A DNA stretch of 64,000 nt from Cyathus striatus. Lineage: Eukaryota > Basidiomycota > Agaricomycetes > Agaricales > Nidulariaceae. The position numbers and the translations under genes are program-made. This document shows positions 45,553-62,134 of the stretch, one piece after another. The DNA is taken from positions 930,001 to 994,000 of the forward strand of contig JAOVFP010000023.1 of NCBI GenBank assembly GCA_025738555.1. Direction: 5' to 3'. Position 1 is the first letter of the stretch. Every line of letters begins with the position of its first letter. The notes beneath the pieces were generated by a model. The model did no database searches, was not told the origin of the DNA, and worked only from the letters and a program-made list of their open reading frames with translations.

Positions 45553-47602
45553 TCAAATTGTGTAGTAGAAACCAGGCGTATCTTCCAAAGAGGCTATCTT
45601 CCCTTGCCTTGCAAGTTGGTTACGGCGTTTGAAAGTAAAGCTTGTTGCAGCGAGCAATGTAACCATCAATAACTGACATCCCATAGTGGCCCAAATGCCG
45701 TTGAGATACCTTGGAAAGTCTTGCTGGCGGTACACAGTAGTGGCGAAGATTCCACCTACGCCACCCGCTGCAATGATAGTAGCAGTCGACACGGCACGCT
45801 ATAAATGATGATGTTAAGATACCTTTAAGTCACCTAAGCGGATGTATCGTGCATTACCTTGCTATGGGATGTAATGTTGTTGGCGCTCTAAAAGATAATG
45901 TAGGATAAGGCTTGGACAACAATACAAAGGAGTGATACACTAACATAAGCCAATACACCAGGAACACAGCCTGACGCCCCAGCATTCACAAGGAAAAGGC
46001 CAAAATAGCGAATACCGTTGACTTTTGCATAGGCAGTGATAAGCAGACCGACCATGGTGATAACGTTCTGGACGGCTAGCCAGAGTGCCCTCTGTCTGGT
46101 CTTGTCAGATAGCCATGCAAAGAAGTAGCATGAGACGGCCTAAAAAGAATTGTGTAAAATTTTACAACCGAAACAGAATAGAACCGCGTACAGCAAATGC
46201 GTAGGGAGGGGCAGTAAGCAGTAGTGCCATCTTGGTATTATACCCCATGGTACCGAGAATGATCGTAATGAAAAAGCCGATAGCGTAAGCAGGCATCGTG
46301 GACGATAAGAACATCAGAGCTAAAAGAGACTAAAATGAGCGACGTGCTTGATGCCAGAATTATTTTGAATGCAAGTATACCAAATGCCCAGAGTGTCCAA
46401 TCGCTCAAATGTTTAATGATCTTTGTGCCGGTAATCTTGTCTGGAATAGCATCTCCTCGATCAGCTTCAACACGGTCAAGAATCATCTAAAGAGATCTGT
46501 CAGTTCGAAGATGTAAGGAAGCGCGAAATAGCTTGCCTTCGTCTGCTCTTCAGTAAGAAATCTATTCTTGTCTGGGAAATCCGGAACAAACAACCAGGTG
46601 AGGACACCGAGAGTAATGGTGATAATCCCTTCTATAATAAATATCCATGACCATCCATTCATGCCACCCTTTCCCTTCAAACCAGTCAGTGCATAGGCTA
46701 AAATATGTCGTAAATGTTGAAAACATATATTTAGAAGGAGAGCGTACCAAAAATTGAACTGAAACCACCGATAACGATTGAAGTCAAGTAAAATACGGCC
46801 AGGCTTTGTGAGACGGGAGGTGAGATTGTAAACATACGTTATTAAGAGAAATCATACTACTTACCGCTTCTGAACTTCATGCCTCTTATACCAAGTGGTA
46901 ATAATGAATACAAGAGCAGGGAAGAACCCAGCCTATAAAAGATATAACAAAAAGATCATCTATAGAAGAATATGTAACGCGCACCTCGAAAACACCTAAT
47001 AACGCACGACAAAGTGACAAGTAACCCCAAGTAGACACAAATCCCATTCCAAGTTGTGCTGTACCCCACCCCACGACGCATATGGTCAGCCAAGTACGGG
47101 CACCAAGCCATCTAAGAATAATATTTCCAGGTAGTTGTCTAGCGAGCAAAGGGTAAATAAGTCAAACATGATGGCGATGATAAAATGATCTCACAGAAGA
47201 ATATAAGGTATGAAATATATCATTGAAGCTATACTATACCTTTCACCGACGTTCAGTTTCTATGGTTGTTAGTTAAGCAAAAATCGCCAAAATGAAGATA
47301 GATAAATCGTCCGACCAGGTCATTGTTCATTCCAGCTATCCGAGCAATGCCAAGGTTCGTCCTGTCCACTAGTGCAACAGCATATAAAAGACCAAGCAGC
47401 GGTAACATTCTAAGGTCAATCTTCAGCCTAAAAAAAATAAACCATTATAACCACGCACACAACCGGATGTACCAACTTACAGTGTTCTTTGTACATATTT
47501 CGGGTCGTAATGTGCATCAATAGCAGGTTGTTGTGAGCTACTGGTCTTCTCAATATCCTCGACTCGAAGATCTGAGCTATGCTTAGAGTCTGAGGAATTC
47601 AT
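45553..47602 (-). CDS. MFS permease of the allantoate/anion-cation symporter type
   Basis: Twelve short exons rebuild a 12-helix major facilitator protein. It starts at 47602 (MNSSDSKHSS); an in-frame ATG 17 codons upstream is possible. Family marks are LPLLGLLYAVALVDRTNLG in helix 1, PGNIILRWLGARTWLT with the GAR loop, LCRALLGVFEAGFFPAL, and ITTWYKRHEVQKRLAVFYLT, followed by VPDFPDKNRFLTEEQ, the central-loop signature of Dal5-like transporters. The C-terminal half ends YRQQDFPRYLNGIW and a basic tail. Likely substrates are small anions such as allantoate, nicotinate or similar acids; the sequence does not decide which. The intron at 46487-46536 has a GC donor (AAG/GCAAGC). Confidence 0.9.
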
Positions 47603-49158
47603 GTGGCGTGCAGATCGAAAAGGAGCGGCTTGCAATGCTCCAATCTGCATCTCATTTTATACGTGAGGCTCCCATATAAACGTACGGGGGCAGGCACATT
47701 TAAAAGGTGCGCATCTGACCAACCTGTATGCAGAGAAGCCAAGAGAAATTTCATAATTGTGAACTGTTGGTGTCAACTCCTTTCTGGCCATTCCAAGAGC
47801 AAGCTCCTAATCGTCCCTGTCGGCATCAGCTGTGTCGTGGTCTTATAGACGCACACATCATGTGTCATGTTCACGAAACTCCATAGCATCTCATGGAAGC
47901 AGAACAGAGAATGGTTGCATTAGCATAGAGCATTCCGGTCCGTATCCTGTAGCCCATCTGCCTTCAAGTCAGAGCATTTCAGTTAGACGTTTGCCATTCG
48001 CAAGTGACATTGATTGCAGCCGAGCACTTGAGAGTCGAATGTCCATCATGACAACATTGCCAACCCTGCTCTGGCAAAATTTCATCAACGATATCGTGAA
48101 CACGTATGGCATGAAGACTCACTTGGGTTATGACTAGTTGGAGGGAATGCCAAGGCCCACCAGCCTCGATCATACTGGATAACCAGACATAACGTTAGCT
48201 TACAGCTCCGTCTAAATAATGCACCACCCCTCAAACCATCACCGTGGGCCTAATACTTACCACTGACCTCCGTAATCAGAATCCAAGGCTACTAAGATTC
48301 TTGTAGAATTTTTCCCTTGCCTGTCGAGAGAGGTACGACCGCCGTGTTTCTACCAGTAGAAAGTAGAATACTTAATACGGGCGGATTGCTGAGATCTTAA
48401 CCATTGACTTGAATGCATGACTACTGGCAGCGAGTCATCGTCGCTCCCCACCATTCTTCTCAAATTATATTAATGCGGAGCTCCGTGCTTAGCTCGAATG
48501 CACCTTGGCCATTTGGGGAGTAAGAGAAATGAATGAGTGTCGTTCTGTTCACTTTTAGTAGTTTTACATGTCCAACTTGTCGAGAAAAGAACTTTAGGGG
48601 CATCTTCTGAGGGTTTGAGGCCTCTATACTGGTTAACAGAGGCTTCCTTGAGGACCAGCGAAGAGTAATACAGATCATGACGAAAAGTTGTTCACACTGC
48701 AGAATCAGAGGATGCTGGGAGCGCCAAGTTCACGGAGGAAAATTAACAGCGATGCAATGATCAAATCTACGGCGTACGGTCTACTTATGAGCTTGAAATT
48801 CCAATAGATTTGTTGCATCGATGCGAGCTCGTGACTTCATTATGAAGTAGTTGGTGAAGAGACGTCACAAAACTGGTCAGGAACTTTGCTCTGTGCCTAG
48901 TTCACACGCCTGCTTAATTGCATCCAACTCTGCCAATGCATGCCGCTGCCAACTCACCGTCCGATTCATTACGAAGGCCACTCTAATACCCCCCTTTCCT
49001 CAGATACCGTATTTCATATTATACTCTTCAGCCCTTGTCTTTACAGACCATCCCATTCAGACTCTCGTCATTAAGAAGCAACACGGCCAGAGCTTTGAGA
49101 TTCACTCAGCATTCCACCTTGATGATTTTTTGAATCTCGTTGATCAATCAAAGTTGCG
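47603..49158. other. Divergent promoter region
   Basis: About 1.5 kb between the divergent MFS permease and the second Ted1/Cdc1-type gene. ORFs here are short and unsupported. No gene, repeat or RNA seen. Confidence 0.45.
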
Positions 49159-51287
49159 ATGTTAAGGAATCGAAGTAGTCTGTTCTCTCATACGATACGA
49201 GTCAACTTTTTTCGTTTTCTTTGGATATTTATTGTAGCTTGGGGCGAAATCGGTGCATTTTACGCAAGCCTTGCGTCTTGCAAATGGCCCGTCATTAAAC
49301 AGGTAGGTGTTATGATTATTCCTTAGATCGCAACTGACCATTGGTGACATTATCGACAGTCGCAAGAACGGCCGACACATGTTCTCATTGCCTCCGACAC
49401 CCAGGTCCAGCACCCATCGTTGATGCTCAAAGGAAGTTACTGGTCGGGTCCCTTACGCCAGTTCATTTTTGATCTTAACTTAAAAAAGAACTGGCATATT
49501 GCCAGGCGCATGAAGGCGCATACTGTTTTTTTTTTGGGTGATATGCTGGCGAACGGGAAGTCGGCCAAAGATAAAATCCAGTAAGCGGAACGGACTGCTA
49601 GGGTATACACGTTGGGCAAAAATTGAGCTAATAATTTTAGATATAAGGACGCCGCACATAAGTTCAAATCAATTTTTTCTACAGACCCTGCGGTTTCAGT
49701 ACATCATATCCCCGGTAATAATGACGTAGGGTATGAGAAAACTCAACTGGCATACTCTTTGACTAAACGCGCTTTAGAATGGGGCTATTTGCAACATCCT
49801 CTAATGTGCGGGACTATTATTTCGATGTGTTTGGGTCATTCAATCGAAAAATTCAAATCAACAATCATACCTTTGTCGTAATAGATACTCCAGGACTTGT
49901 CGATGAGGATTACCTTCGTGCAGGCCGTGCAATAGAATTTGCAAAATGGCAGCCATCTTCCGACGGGACTGTGGCCTTTGTTCGCAATCTCGCTGCTGGT
50001 AATGCTATGGTTAATTTTCTTTTTCACTCACATTTACTGAGCTATTAACAGAGAACAGCAAGGAACGTCAACACCTCATTCTTCTCTCTCATATACCATT
50101 GTCGCGTCCCGACACAGCATCCTGCGGATCTATGCGGGAGAAGGGGACAATTAAGAGAGGTGTAGGCCATGGGTTTCAAAATATGCTTGGACGCGAAACA
50201 ACCAGTTTTCTACTTCACACTTTACAGCCGGAAATCATTTTTAGGTAACTTTAGTTGATTGTGTCTGGTTGGAAGCTAACATAAATGTGGCAGTGCGGAC
50301 AACCGTGATTATTGCGACTACACACATACATTACCTTGGACTAGTGAAGCTGATGTATCTCACTTGGTTCGGGAAATCACCGTCAAATCGTTTTCAATGT
50401 CTGTTCATATACGCAAACCTGGTTTCCAGCTTCTGTCGGTAGTAAACCCATCTACGGTTTCAGATCCTGGCGGCAAGCCCTATGGTACTTCACCTTGCTT
50501 TCTTCCAGACCAATACGGAATTTATGCTTCAATTTATTTCCCTATTGCTATTCTTACTTGTCTCTCTCTCCTCATATTTAATATTGCAACATCGCGGCGT
50601 CGGTCTAAGTTTCGACCTAGTCCTATGTCATTTACTCAATCTTCATCGCGACTTTCTGTCCATCCGTCTGCGACTCCCTTATCCCCTATATGGTCTCCGC
50701 ACACACCTGCCTTATCCACTTACAGAGATAACGCTTCGCATACCAATATCACTTCCCCACGTCCCAAACTCTTCCGATTACCATCGTCGACGTCTACGTT
50801 ACCCCCCTCGCCGCTTCTTTCTCCTCAGTCATATATAACGAATCTTAATGGCGAAGACGATGAAACCGCCCCTTATACTCCGCACTACGCAGTCCATCGA
50901 ACCCCTAGTTGGAAAGACGAGGAATGGTCCATTGTTGAAACAAATTACCATTATGATTACCAAGAAACAGAAAATACAGATTCGGTGAAAGAAGCTCTTT
51001 ATGCTTCAAATTCCTTGCCCTCTGAGCCTAGTTCTAATGATTCTTCCACCGCGCGTTCTCGCGATCTATCATGGGCCTTTGTGTTTCGTGGGAGAGTGAG
51101 GAGGCTAACCCTAAAAGCGCCTTCTTGGGAATCATGTGTAGAGCTAGGACCGTTTCTTAGCTTATTTATAGCTGATGGGTCCTCAAGAATCCGTGGAGGT
51201 ATTCTGAAGGATACAGCTAGAGATATTGTGACTGTCTTCTGGCCTGCCTTGTTTATTGGTGCGGCGATCACCTGGATTATGATGTAG
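49159..51287 (+). CDS. Ted1/Cdc1-type paralogue lacking key metal ligands, probable pseudoenzyme
   Basis: Exons 49159-49302, 49360-49580, 49641-49730, 49778-49998, 50052-50244 and 50294-51287 join in frame to 620 residues. It is the paralogue of the gene at 34603-36394, with the same five intron positions and the same membrane layout (one N-terminal helix, then IYFPIAILTCLSLLIFN and a C-terminal helix). The active-site motifs have decayed: GDMMDGG becomes GDMLANG, GNHDTG becomes GNNDVG, and SGDDHDYC becomes SADNRDYC. The first motif (SDTQ) and SHIPL remain. Losing the GNH histidine and the last GxH histidine should abolish normal metallophosphatase chemistry. A Ser/Pro-rich loop of about 200 residues between the last two helices is much longer than in the active copy. 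It may bind GPI cargo or regulate the active enzyme; that is inference. Confidence 0.85.
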
Positions 51288-51936
51288 ACTGGTTCGGACC
51301 CATATAGGACTCCGTACGACTGCAGTTTTGTGTAACAGTCTCTGCACTATTTGTTATTTATTAGCGACTCGGACTTCTTATATTCTCGTGTGACATCAAG
51401 CTACGTATTTATTTTCTCGAACGACAAGAAACTTTTCATATAAGTTACTGCTAAACACAAAACACCAGACATAAAACTTTGGTACTTAGTTCACGTTGCA
51501 AGCGCATGACTGTCTTGTTTTCGCTCCGTCACAAACGTCTCTATAAACAAGCTTCCGATCTAAATGAGGTGTCCAATGCCAAATTACCGTCATATTTGTT
51601 GTACCGTGAAATACAAGCACCCTAAGCAACTGCGTGATATAAAAGTACAACTTCAAATATGCATCCTACATTCATGACAAAAGTAACCTTATTGAAATTA
51701 TAAGTATACGTATATCAAACGTGCACACCCAACCTGGGAGGTTCAGTTATCAGACTATGCTTGTTCAGGTTCATCACCTGCCGCAAATGATTAACACTCG
51801 TTCACTGTATTACGATCAGCGTCGATCTTCAGGCTGTGTAGGTACTTGAGATTGAAAAAGTCCCGTAAATGCATCTATCCATGACAGTTGCGAGACATAA
51901 AATGCTGCTAAACCAAGGACTGTGAAAGGTAACATG
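51288..51936. other. Convergent intergenic region
   Basis: 3' flanks of the Ted1/Cdc1 paralogue and the FIT2-type gene. AT-rich, no gene seen. Confidence 0.45.
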
Positions 51937-52713
51937 TTAACGTTTGGCATAGAGAACGTAAGAAATTGTAGACATACTGTATCCTGTCAGTTTCTCGAAT
52001 GGTGTATGGAAATACACACTCGTTGTATATACTGCGAAAAGCCAAATTCCCATTAGTGCAATATTTGCACCGATAGCGCATTTATGAATGAAAGTCCACG
52101 AAGTCGCAGTGAAGGAGGGTCTGAGTTGATCTGCGAGGAACAAAACCGACATCGTGAGGAGAAAAATGTGTCCAGACAAGTCATGACCCTTCCGTATCCT
52201 AGGAACGACGCGCCATTCCGAGGGTAAGACTGTAGTGGTGACGAAGAGATCTGGATGGGAGGCAGGGGTAATTGTAGAACGGTGGAAACAGTACTCGTTC
52301 GGGACAGTGATAGGATCACCAGAAGGAAGTGGGATAATGCACTCTCCTCCTGAGAATAGGGTGACCCGTTCAAGAAGTGCAGGTCCAAAGAACCAAGTGG
52401 TAAAGAGGACCCAGAAGGCGGTGAGGGTGAGGTATCTAACGATACGATCCGTCGTTCGCGCTTGAGAAGGTGCAGTTAGGAAAGAGACGAGGAAGGCTCC
52501 AGTAGTCCATGCCCATGCTTTTTTGATAAACCAAACATTCAAAAAGTTGGATTTGGACGCAAAGTAGTGAACTTCGCTGAGTGGATGGGGTAGATGGGAC
52601 AATAGTGGATTAGAAGTGTCAAGATACGTGTTGTAGAGGACAGAATAGGCTGTTCCAAAAATTAGTATTGCTGTGAGGGAGCGGAACACTGTTCGTCGCG
52701 GGTCGTCGGACAT
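51937..52713 (-). CDS. SCS3: FIT2/SCS3 family lipid-droplet protein
   Basis: A single exon of 258 codons from the ATG at 52713 (MSDDPRRTVFRS); the open frame extends upstream, but this ATG fits the family's short cytosolic N-terminus. Six membrane segments can be drawn. The family histidines are visible in KGHDLSGHIFLLTMSVLFLA, and a second conserved His sits before the last helices (YTTSVYFHTPFEKLTGY). FIT2/SCS3 proteins are ER acyl-CoA diphosphatases needed for lipid-droplet budding and phospholipid balance. This is the only sizeable intronless gene in the window. It lies upstream-adjacent to HEM2 on the same strand. Confidence 0.92.
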   Translation of the reverse strand: MSDDPRRTVFRSLTAILIFGTAYSVLYNTYLDTSNPLLSHLPHPLSEVHYFASKSNFLNVWFIKKAWAWTTGAFLVSFLTAPSQARTTDRIVRYLTLTAFWVLFTTWFFGPALLERVTLFSGGECIIPLPSGDPITVPNEYCFHRSTITPASHPDLFVTTTVLPSEWRVVPRIRKGHDLSGHIFLLTMSVLFLADQLRPSFTATSWTFIHKCAIGANIALMGIWLFAVYTTSVYFHTPFEKLTGYSMSTISYVLYAKR

Positions 52714-52976
52714 GTTCAACAAGGAAGAGTAAGATTCGATGGAGTAGAGGAAGAAGCGCTGGCGTATAAGTATATAGCGGGCCCGGGAACTTGGAAGAGG
52801 AGCGACGTCGCCGCAGCCATGCGTCGTATCACATGACGTAACCAATCAACAAAGTTCTGAGTTTTCGTCTTTCGAGTCGTTTTGGCTACAATGCCATTCC
52901 TTATTCATATGCAGCGATCGCGTACATGTTTTTATCTGGATATATAATTTACATACATTTCTCCCAATATGTTAAG

Positions 52977-56794
<3,818 letters not shown>

Positions 56795-59700
56795 ATGCTT
56801 GTCTCTACTCCCACAAAGTCCCATTTTCCTCGTCGAAATATCCCCGACCACGTCCCCCATCCCTCCCCCATCTCTCCAACACGTTTCACCCCGTCCAGGC
56901 TCTTTTCAGACCCACCCTCCTCCTGCGACTCCCCAATGCCCACTCCCTCGCCTCTTCGCCATCATCAACTATTCGCAAACTCTGCAAACCTTCACGATCC
57001 AGACGACCTCTTCCTCGCTTCACCTTTTCGTTCTCCTGCGCCGGCGCACTCTTTCAAAGGCTTACATTCAACAACAAAGCCACAACCTATTTCCGCAGAT
57101 GACGAAGAAGGCTCCATTTTCCTTTCTGATTCTTCATCCCTCTCTCCCACTTTCTTCTCCCTGTCTTCGGCCCAGCCGTCCTGGCCTCCTGTGAAGCCTG
57201 GTCCGGAGGCTTCAACACGTTCTGCCTTGGGTGCTAAACAGCTCAATAGTTACTATCCTCCGATCGACCCTTTGGCACCTGTTTCTACTGGCGTCGGGAC
57301 GAAGCGCAAGTCTACTCCACTTGCCACGCCACTTCGAGCCCACAACCTCACTCCGCTCAGAATAGCACCTGCCACTGCGGACAGCACAGCCGCGGCAACT
57401 CTCCCATTTGATCGGCTTGCTCCTCTCCCCGCACCAAAGTTCACTGCCCGCACACCTCAGTCAAAGGCTGAAACCGAAGCTTATCTCCGGCGCCAAACAG
57501 CCAGTTTGACTCGATTGAAGCTCAACGACAGGAACAAATCGGATGAGGTAGATGACGATTCAGGATGCGAGTTTGGAGATGAGGATGCAGAGAATGTGTT
57601 ATTTTTGAGCAATGCGAGGTTGAAAGGGAAAGCCCGGGCTTTAGAAGAAGGTATTAGGCATTTAACCAGAGGAAGGGATGGTGAAGAAGTTGCAGCCGCT
57701 GTATCCCCCGGTGGTCACATCACAAAGCGACGAGCCCGGTCAAGACCGGTTTCTGCAGAACTGCAGCAATCCTTCAAGTCGACGCCGAGATCTCCAGTTC
57801 GGGTGGGTAACTCTTTCCGCACTCATTTGTTGTCCTCTAAGATAATCCAACAGTCAAATTCGTTAAAGACTAAGATTCGGCCAAGACATCCTGGCTCTGT
57901 TGCATTCCCTACATCATCTACGTATAGGTCACCCACTTCTTCACCGTCGGAGGCTGGCTCGCCCCGTCCTCGACGGCGAGTCAGTGGCCTTGCTGGAAAA
58001 ATTACGCCGCCCTTGTTTCCATCTATTCCCCAGACCGTCCCTCATAAAGCACATCTCAATCGCAATGAAAGTGTAAGCTCTGCGACATTGTTTTTTGGGC
58101 CCCCCATTCCTCAGCCAAGTATGTCAATTCGGTCTCGAAATAATACTACGGCTGCACCGGTCCCTGTACTTCGTGCTCCTCAGCGGCCCAAGACAGTGAA
58201 TCGTCACAGTTATGCTGGCCCCGATACTGGTCTAGGCGATCTTCAAGCCTGGCATACTATCCAGAGCAGAGCTGCATCCCCATCTCCAAAGTCGTCTCCT
58301 CTCGGCTGTGCACAAGCCAACACATCGTTGCCCAGTCCTGGTATGGATGACGACGAGGACATGTTCTTTGCAGGGTTACCAGAGACTTCATTTGTATTCA
58401 GTGTGACAGAAGGTACCCCTTCCGCCAAGAAAGCACTTCCCAAGAAATACAAACCTAAAGACTCGGGTGTCGCTAGCGACGAAGAGGATATGCATTCAAC
58501 AGGTTCTGCTTCTAGCGCCGGTGGCGACTTCTTGCACGTGATGCCCCGCGCTTCTACTAGCGTTACCTCCGTCTGTTCTTTCGAAGATGGCTTAGTTACC
58601 CCAGTTAATGGTCCCGAGCCGTACTCGGGCTGGCCTGGAGGTAATGTCATTATCAAGGAGAGTGATTCAATTGGTGTCAACAATGGTCAGGAAGGCGGAA
58701 TTGATGTCGACGCTTTTATCATACGTACACTTGCGGCTGCGTCCAAGGATCCTGGAGGTGGAAAGAAGAGAATTCCTGGTACTCCGGTGAAGAAGATGCG
58801 TACGATCGCACTCGCTGATAGGCCCTGGCAGAGCGCTGTTGCTTCTAAAGTTGGACTTCGAGATGATTGCGATTTCAGAAAGGGACCGAGAAAAAGTCTT
58901 CCAGCCGCGTTTCCTCCCCTCGGTGGTAGCAGCAAAGGCAAGAATTCAGATGGCACCGATACTGAAGGGGAAGAAGATAGTCCAAGTGGGAGACGAAACC
59001 AACGTTACGCTGGCGTTGGTCTCGGACGACCAACTGTACCAACCGATGGGGTTTCTGTATTTCAAAGGAATCGGTGGCTGATGCGTCGAAGTAGCAGCGG
59101 TGCTTTCTCTAGTGGTAGCGATGCCTCCATGTCCAGTACACCTACACGACCAAAGACGACAACCGGTATATATAATTTATTATCAATCTTGCTACTGATA
59201 GAAATCTAACTTCCTTTTTAAATCCTTTCTGTAGACTGGACCCTCCCTAAACCCAGAATACCGGTTCAATTCTCTCCAACCAAGAATGCATTCAAGTTTA
59301 CATCTCCTGAACGGTCCGCATCGGGCTCTTCCACAAGTTCGACTGTTCTGAACTCTCCAACAACGCAAAAGCATCAGTTACCACACACAGGAGTGCAACG
59401 CCAAGCTCAAAGGCCTAATATCACTGCGGCACGTCGCAGATCCTACGAGCCTTTCGGTGAAGAGCAACCAGGCCGGTTCGAGCGCGATTTCGACGAAATT
59501 GATGAGGTGGGCAGTGGAGAGTTTGGCAAGGTCATCAAAGTTCGATGCAAGATGGGCGATGACACAGAAGTGTATGCCATCAAGAAGTCTAAACGATTTG
59601 AGGGCGCCAAACACCGGTAAGTCCCTCGTATCCTGTGTTTTCACTTGTGCGAGGCTGTTGCTTCCCCTGGGAGGAAAAAGCTCTTTGCACTCGTTGTTAT

Positions 59701-60809
59701 ATTGATGTGGAATCTATGCTAATGTTTATTCATTAGTCTCAGGCTACGGGAAGAAGTCGATATCTTGAAGCATTTGTCTCGGGCCGCTATAGCTGCAGGC
59801 CTCGACGGTCGTCATCCTAATGTGCTCACATATATCGACAGTTGGGAGGAAGACGAGGCCTTGTTCATTCGTACAGAATTGTGCGAGTCGGGTAACCTGG
59901 CGCGGTTTTTGTGGGAATACGGCCGCGCGTTTCCACGACTTGATGAAGCTAGGGTATGGAAGATCGTAGTTGATCTAAGTAACGTAAGTAATTAACGCTA
60001 TTCGGTTCCTCTTTCTCCCTTTCTGATAACCGCTTTTCACACAGGGTCTTCGATTCATCCATGACGCTGGTGTGATACACTTGGATTTAAAACCGTCCAA
60101 TGTGTTTGTAACAAAAGAAGGCCGGTTCAAGATTGGTGACTTTGGAATGGCTTCGGTTTGGCCACGCCCCGCACTCGACATTACAAGCAGCAGCGGATTC
60201 GAGCGCGAAGGGGACAAGCTGTATTTAGCCCCCGAGGTCCTTCAAGGCAAATATGGCAAGGCAGCTGATATATTCAGGTGAGCGTCACGCGGTGCAAGCG
60301 GTAATTGATTTTTTTTCTCACGTCAACAATTCAACAGCTTTGGCATGACGATCTTGGAAACCACCACCAATATTGTAGTCCCTGACCAGTAAGTAGCGTC
60401 CGCTTAGATGCACGGACCGGTGCCCATAATGGCATACATCGGTTTGTGCATCCGGAATTGAGTTCTTTTTTACTGATTGCTCTCTTTCATTGGTAGAGGG
60501 GACGAATGGCATCGCTTACGCCGAGAGGATTTTTCTCAAGTGACCGGATTGGATGACAGACCTGAGTTGTTTGGACTAATCAAAGAGATGATGCGTACCG
60601 AATCATCCTGTCGAATCAGCATTCATGGGGTGTATGATCACCCCGTGGTGTCAAGGGCGCGGATCGCAATGGAACGTATGTTTATGGCTGCGAAGGCGAA
60701 CGGAACTGACGTCTTCGTTGCTTCGCCGTTGGCGAGCGTGCCAGAGGGATTCTTGGAAGAAATTCTTAATCGCGCAGAAGATGATGGTGCTATGGATATC
60801 TGCGGCTGA
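56795..60809 (+). CDS. WEE1: Wee1-type mitosis-inhibitor kinase
   Basis: Exons 56795-59165, 59235-59616, 59737-59983, 60045-60277, 60338-60388 and 60497-60809 join in frame to 1198 residues. The ATG at 56795 is preferred because the frame upstream translates a C/T-rich leader. The first ~870 residues are disordered, with many Ser/Thr-Pro sites, as in fungal Wee1. The kinase domain follows: VGSGEFGKVIKV (P-loop), YAIKKSK (lysine), HPNVLTYIDSWEED, VIHLDLKPSNVFV (catalytic loop), IGDFGMAS, EGDKLYLAPEVL and SFGMTILETTTN. The HxDLKPxN catalytic loop is the Wee1-class form. Wee1 phosphorylates the inhibitory tyrosine of Cdc2/Cdk1 and delays mitosis. In dikaryotic fungi it also couples division to filament growth. 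Confidence 0.97.
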
Positions 60810-62134
60810 AGAAGAAACGAAGAGAAAAAAATACAAAAAGAAAAAGAATTATCGCCGTGCGCTTATTGGTGGAAAATGCTGCACCCAATGGTGATACCCC
60901 GTCTCCATCCACCTTGAATTGTGGTACGGCATGTGTGTTTTCATTCTGTTCTTGCTTTGCAATAGCGGAACAGGACTCGCTCGCTCGAACATATTGTTTT
61001 TTTTTTTTTGCAGAGGTTGTATATGTGTGTATGAACTGGCTTGCTTGTTGCTTCCGTTGTTGATCGTCCTATTTTTTTTTTTGCCGTCCATGTCCCTCTT
61101 TCCCGCATCCTCCCTTTACCATTACACTACCGCATATATTTTTCCATCCATCCATCCTATACGTCGTTTGCATTGCATTCATATCCTATGACTTCATGAT
61201 TTGCTATACGTTAACACTCTCCCTCTCTATTTCTAGAAACCTACCTATGAAACCTTGCGCTGTCATATTTGTCCGTCTCGTCCTGCACATTATTACTAGT
61301 ATTCATGCTTGCACTGCTTACCCATATTATATATTATGTCCCTACTACATTGGTTTGTGTTTTATATACATTACCCTATTTTATGACCCTCGTACAACAA
61401 TGAGACAAAAGATGAAATTTGTGATATATTCTAATTGGGTGTGGAGGAAGAGAGGGTGTAAGGGGAAGGGGAACGAATCAGATGAGACGGGAAGGGATGA
61501 CATGATGGGTTGTGGAGAAAGAAGAACATGAGCCACAAAGCCGCGAGGGAGAGAGAGGCGGGGGAAAATCCACGGAGGTCGAGGAGATGAAGGGGGATAT
61601 ATTGATAGGCAGGCAGGAGAGGAGAGAGGACGGGGAGAGGAGAGGTAGAATAATAGAGATTGCGGGGACGAACTGGTTCGACGAGAGGACGATAGATGTG
61701 GATAGGATAGCGGGATCATATCATGACGAGGGATGCAGTGTTGTGCACGTTGAAAGGGAGTGTCGGATTGATAACCCGCGAGTGGAGAAGGGTTGGGAGA
61801 GGAGGAGGACGAAAATTGGGGGCAGAGACTAGGCCAGATTGGGAGCAAGATCCCATCTGTCTCGTTTCAAATTCGAATGCGATTGGAGGGCATGCCGAGT
61901 GGCAGGGCTGGACAGTCACGGGACTGCCTGGGATTGGACGGGATGGGCGGGGATAAGGGATGGAATCTGGGCTGGATCTCGTTTCGAGCGCGAGATCTGA
62001 CTGGTTCGGTTTGCAGGGATCTGATTCCGTTCCGTTCGCTGGTTGTTGTGTTCTTTCTGTCTCTCATCTCTTCCTCTTCCTCTTCCTCTTTCTCCTCATC
62101 CATGTCCTCCTCTTAACACTATATATCCCCTCCG
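60810..62134. other. Intergenic region before the homeodomain gene
   Basis: WEE1 3' UTR, then about 1 kb of promoter. It shows strong strand asymmetry: T-rich at 61000-61090, purine-rich (GGAGAGG type) at 61430-61660 and C/T-rich just before the ATG. No gene seen. Confidence 0.45.

Noticed and set aside
61430..61660. Purine-rich GGAGAGG tract as a possible repeat element
   Set aside because: Irregular composition without a stable repeat unit; more likely promoter strand asymmetry.
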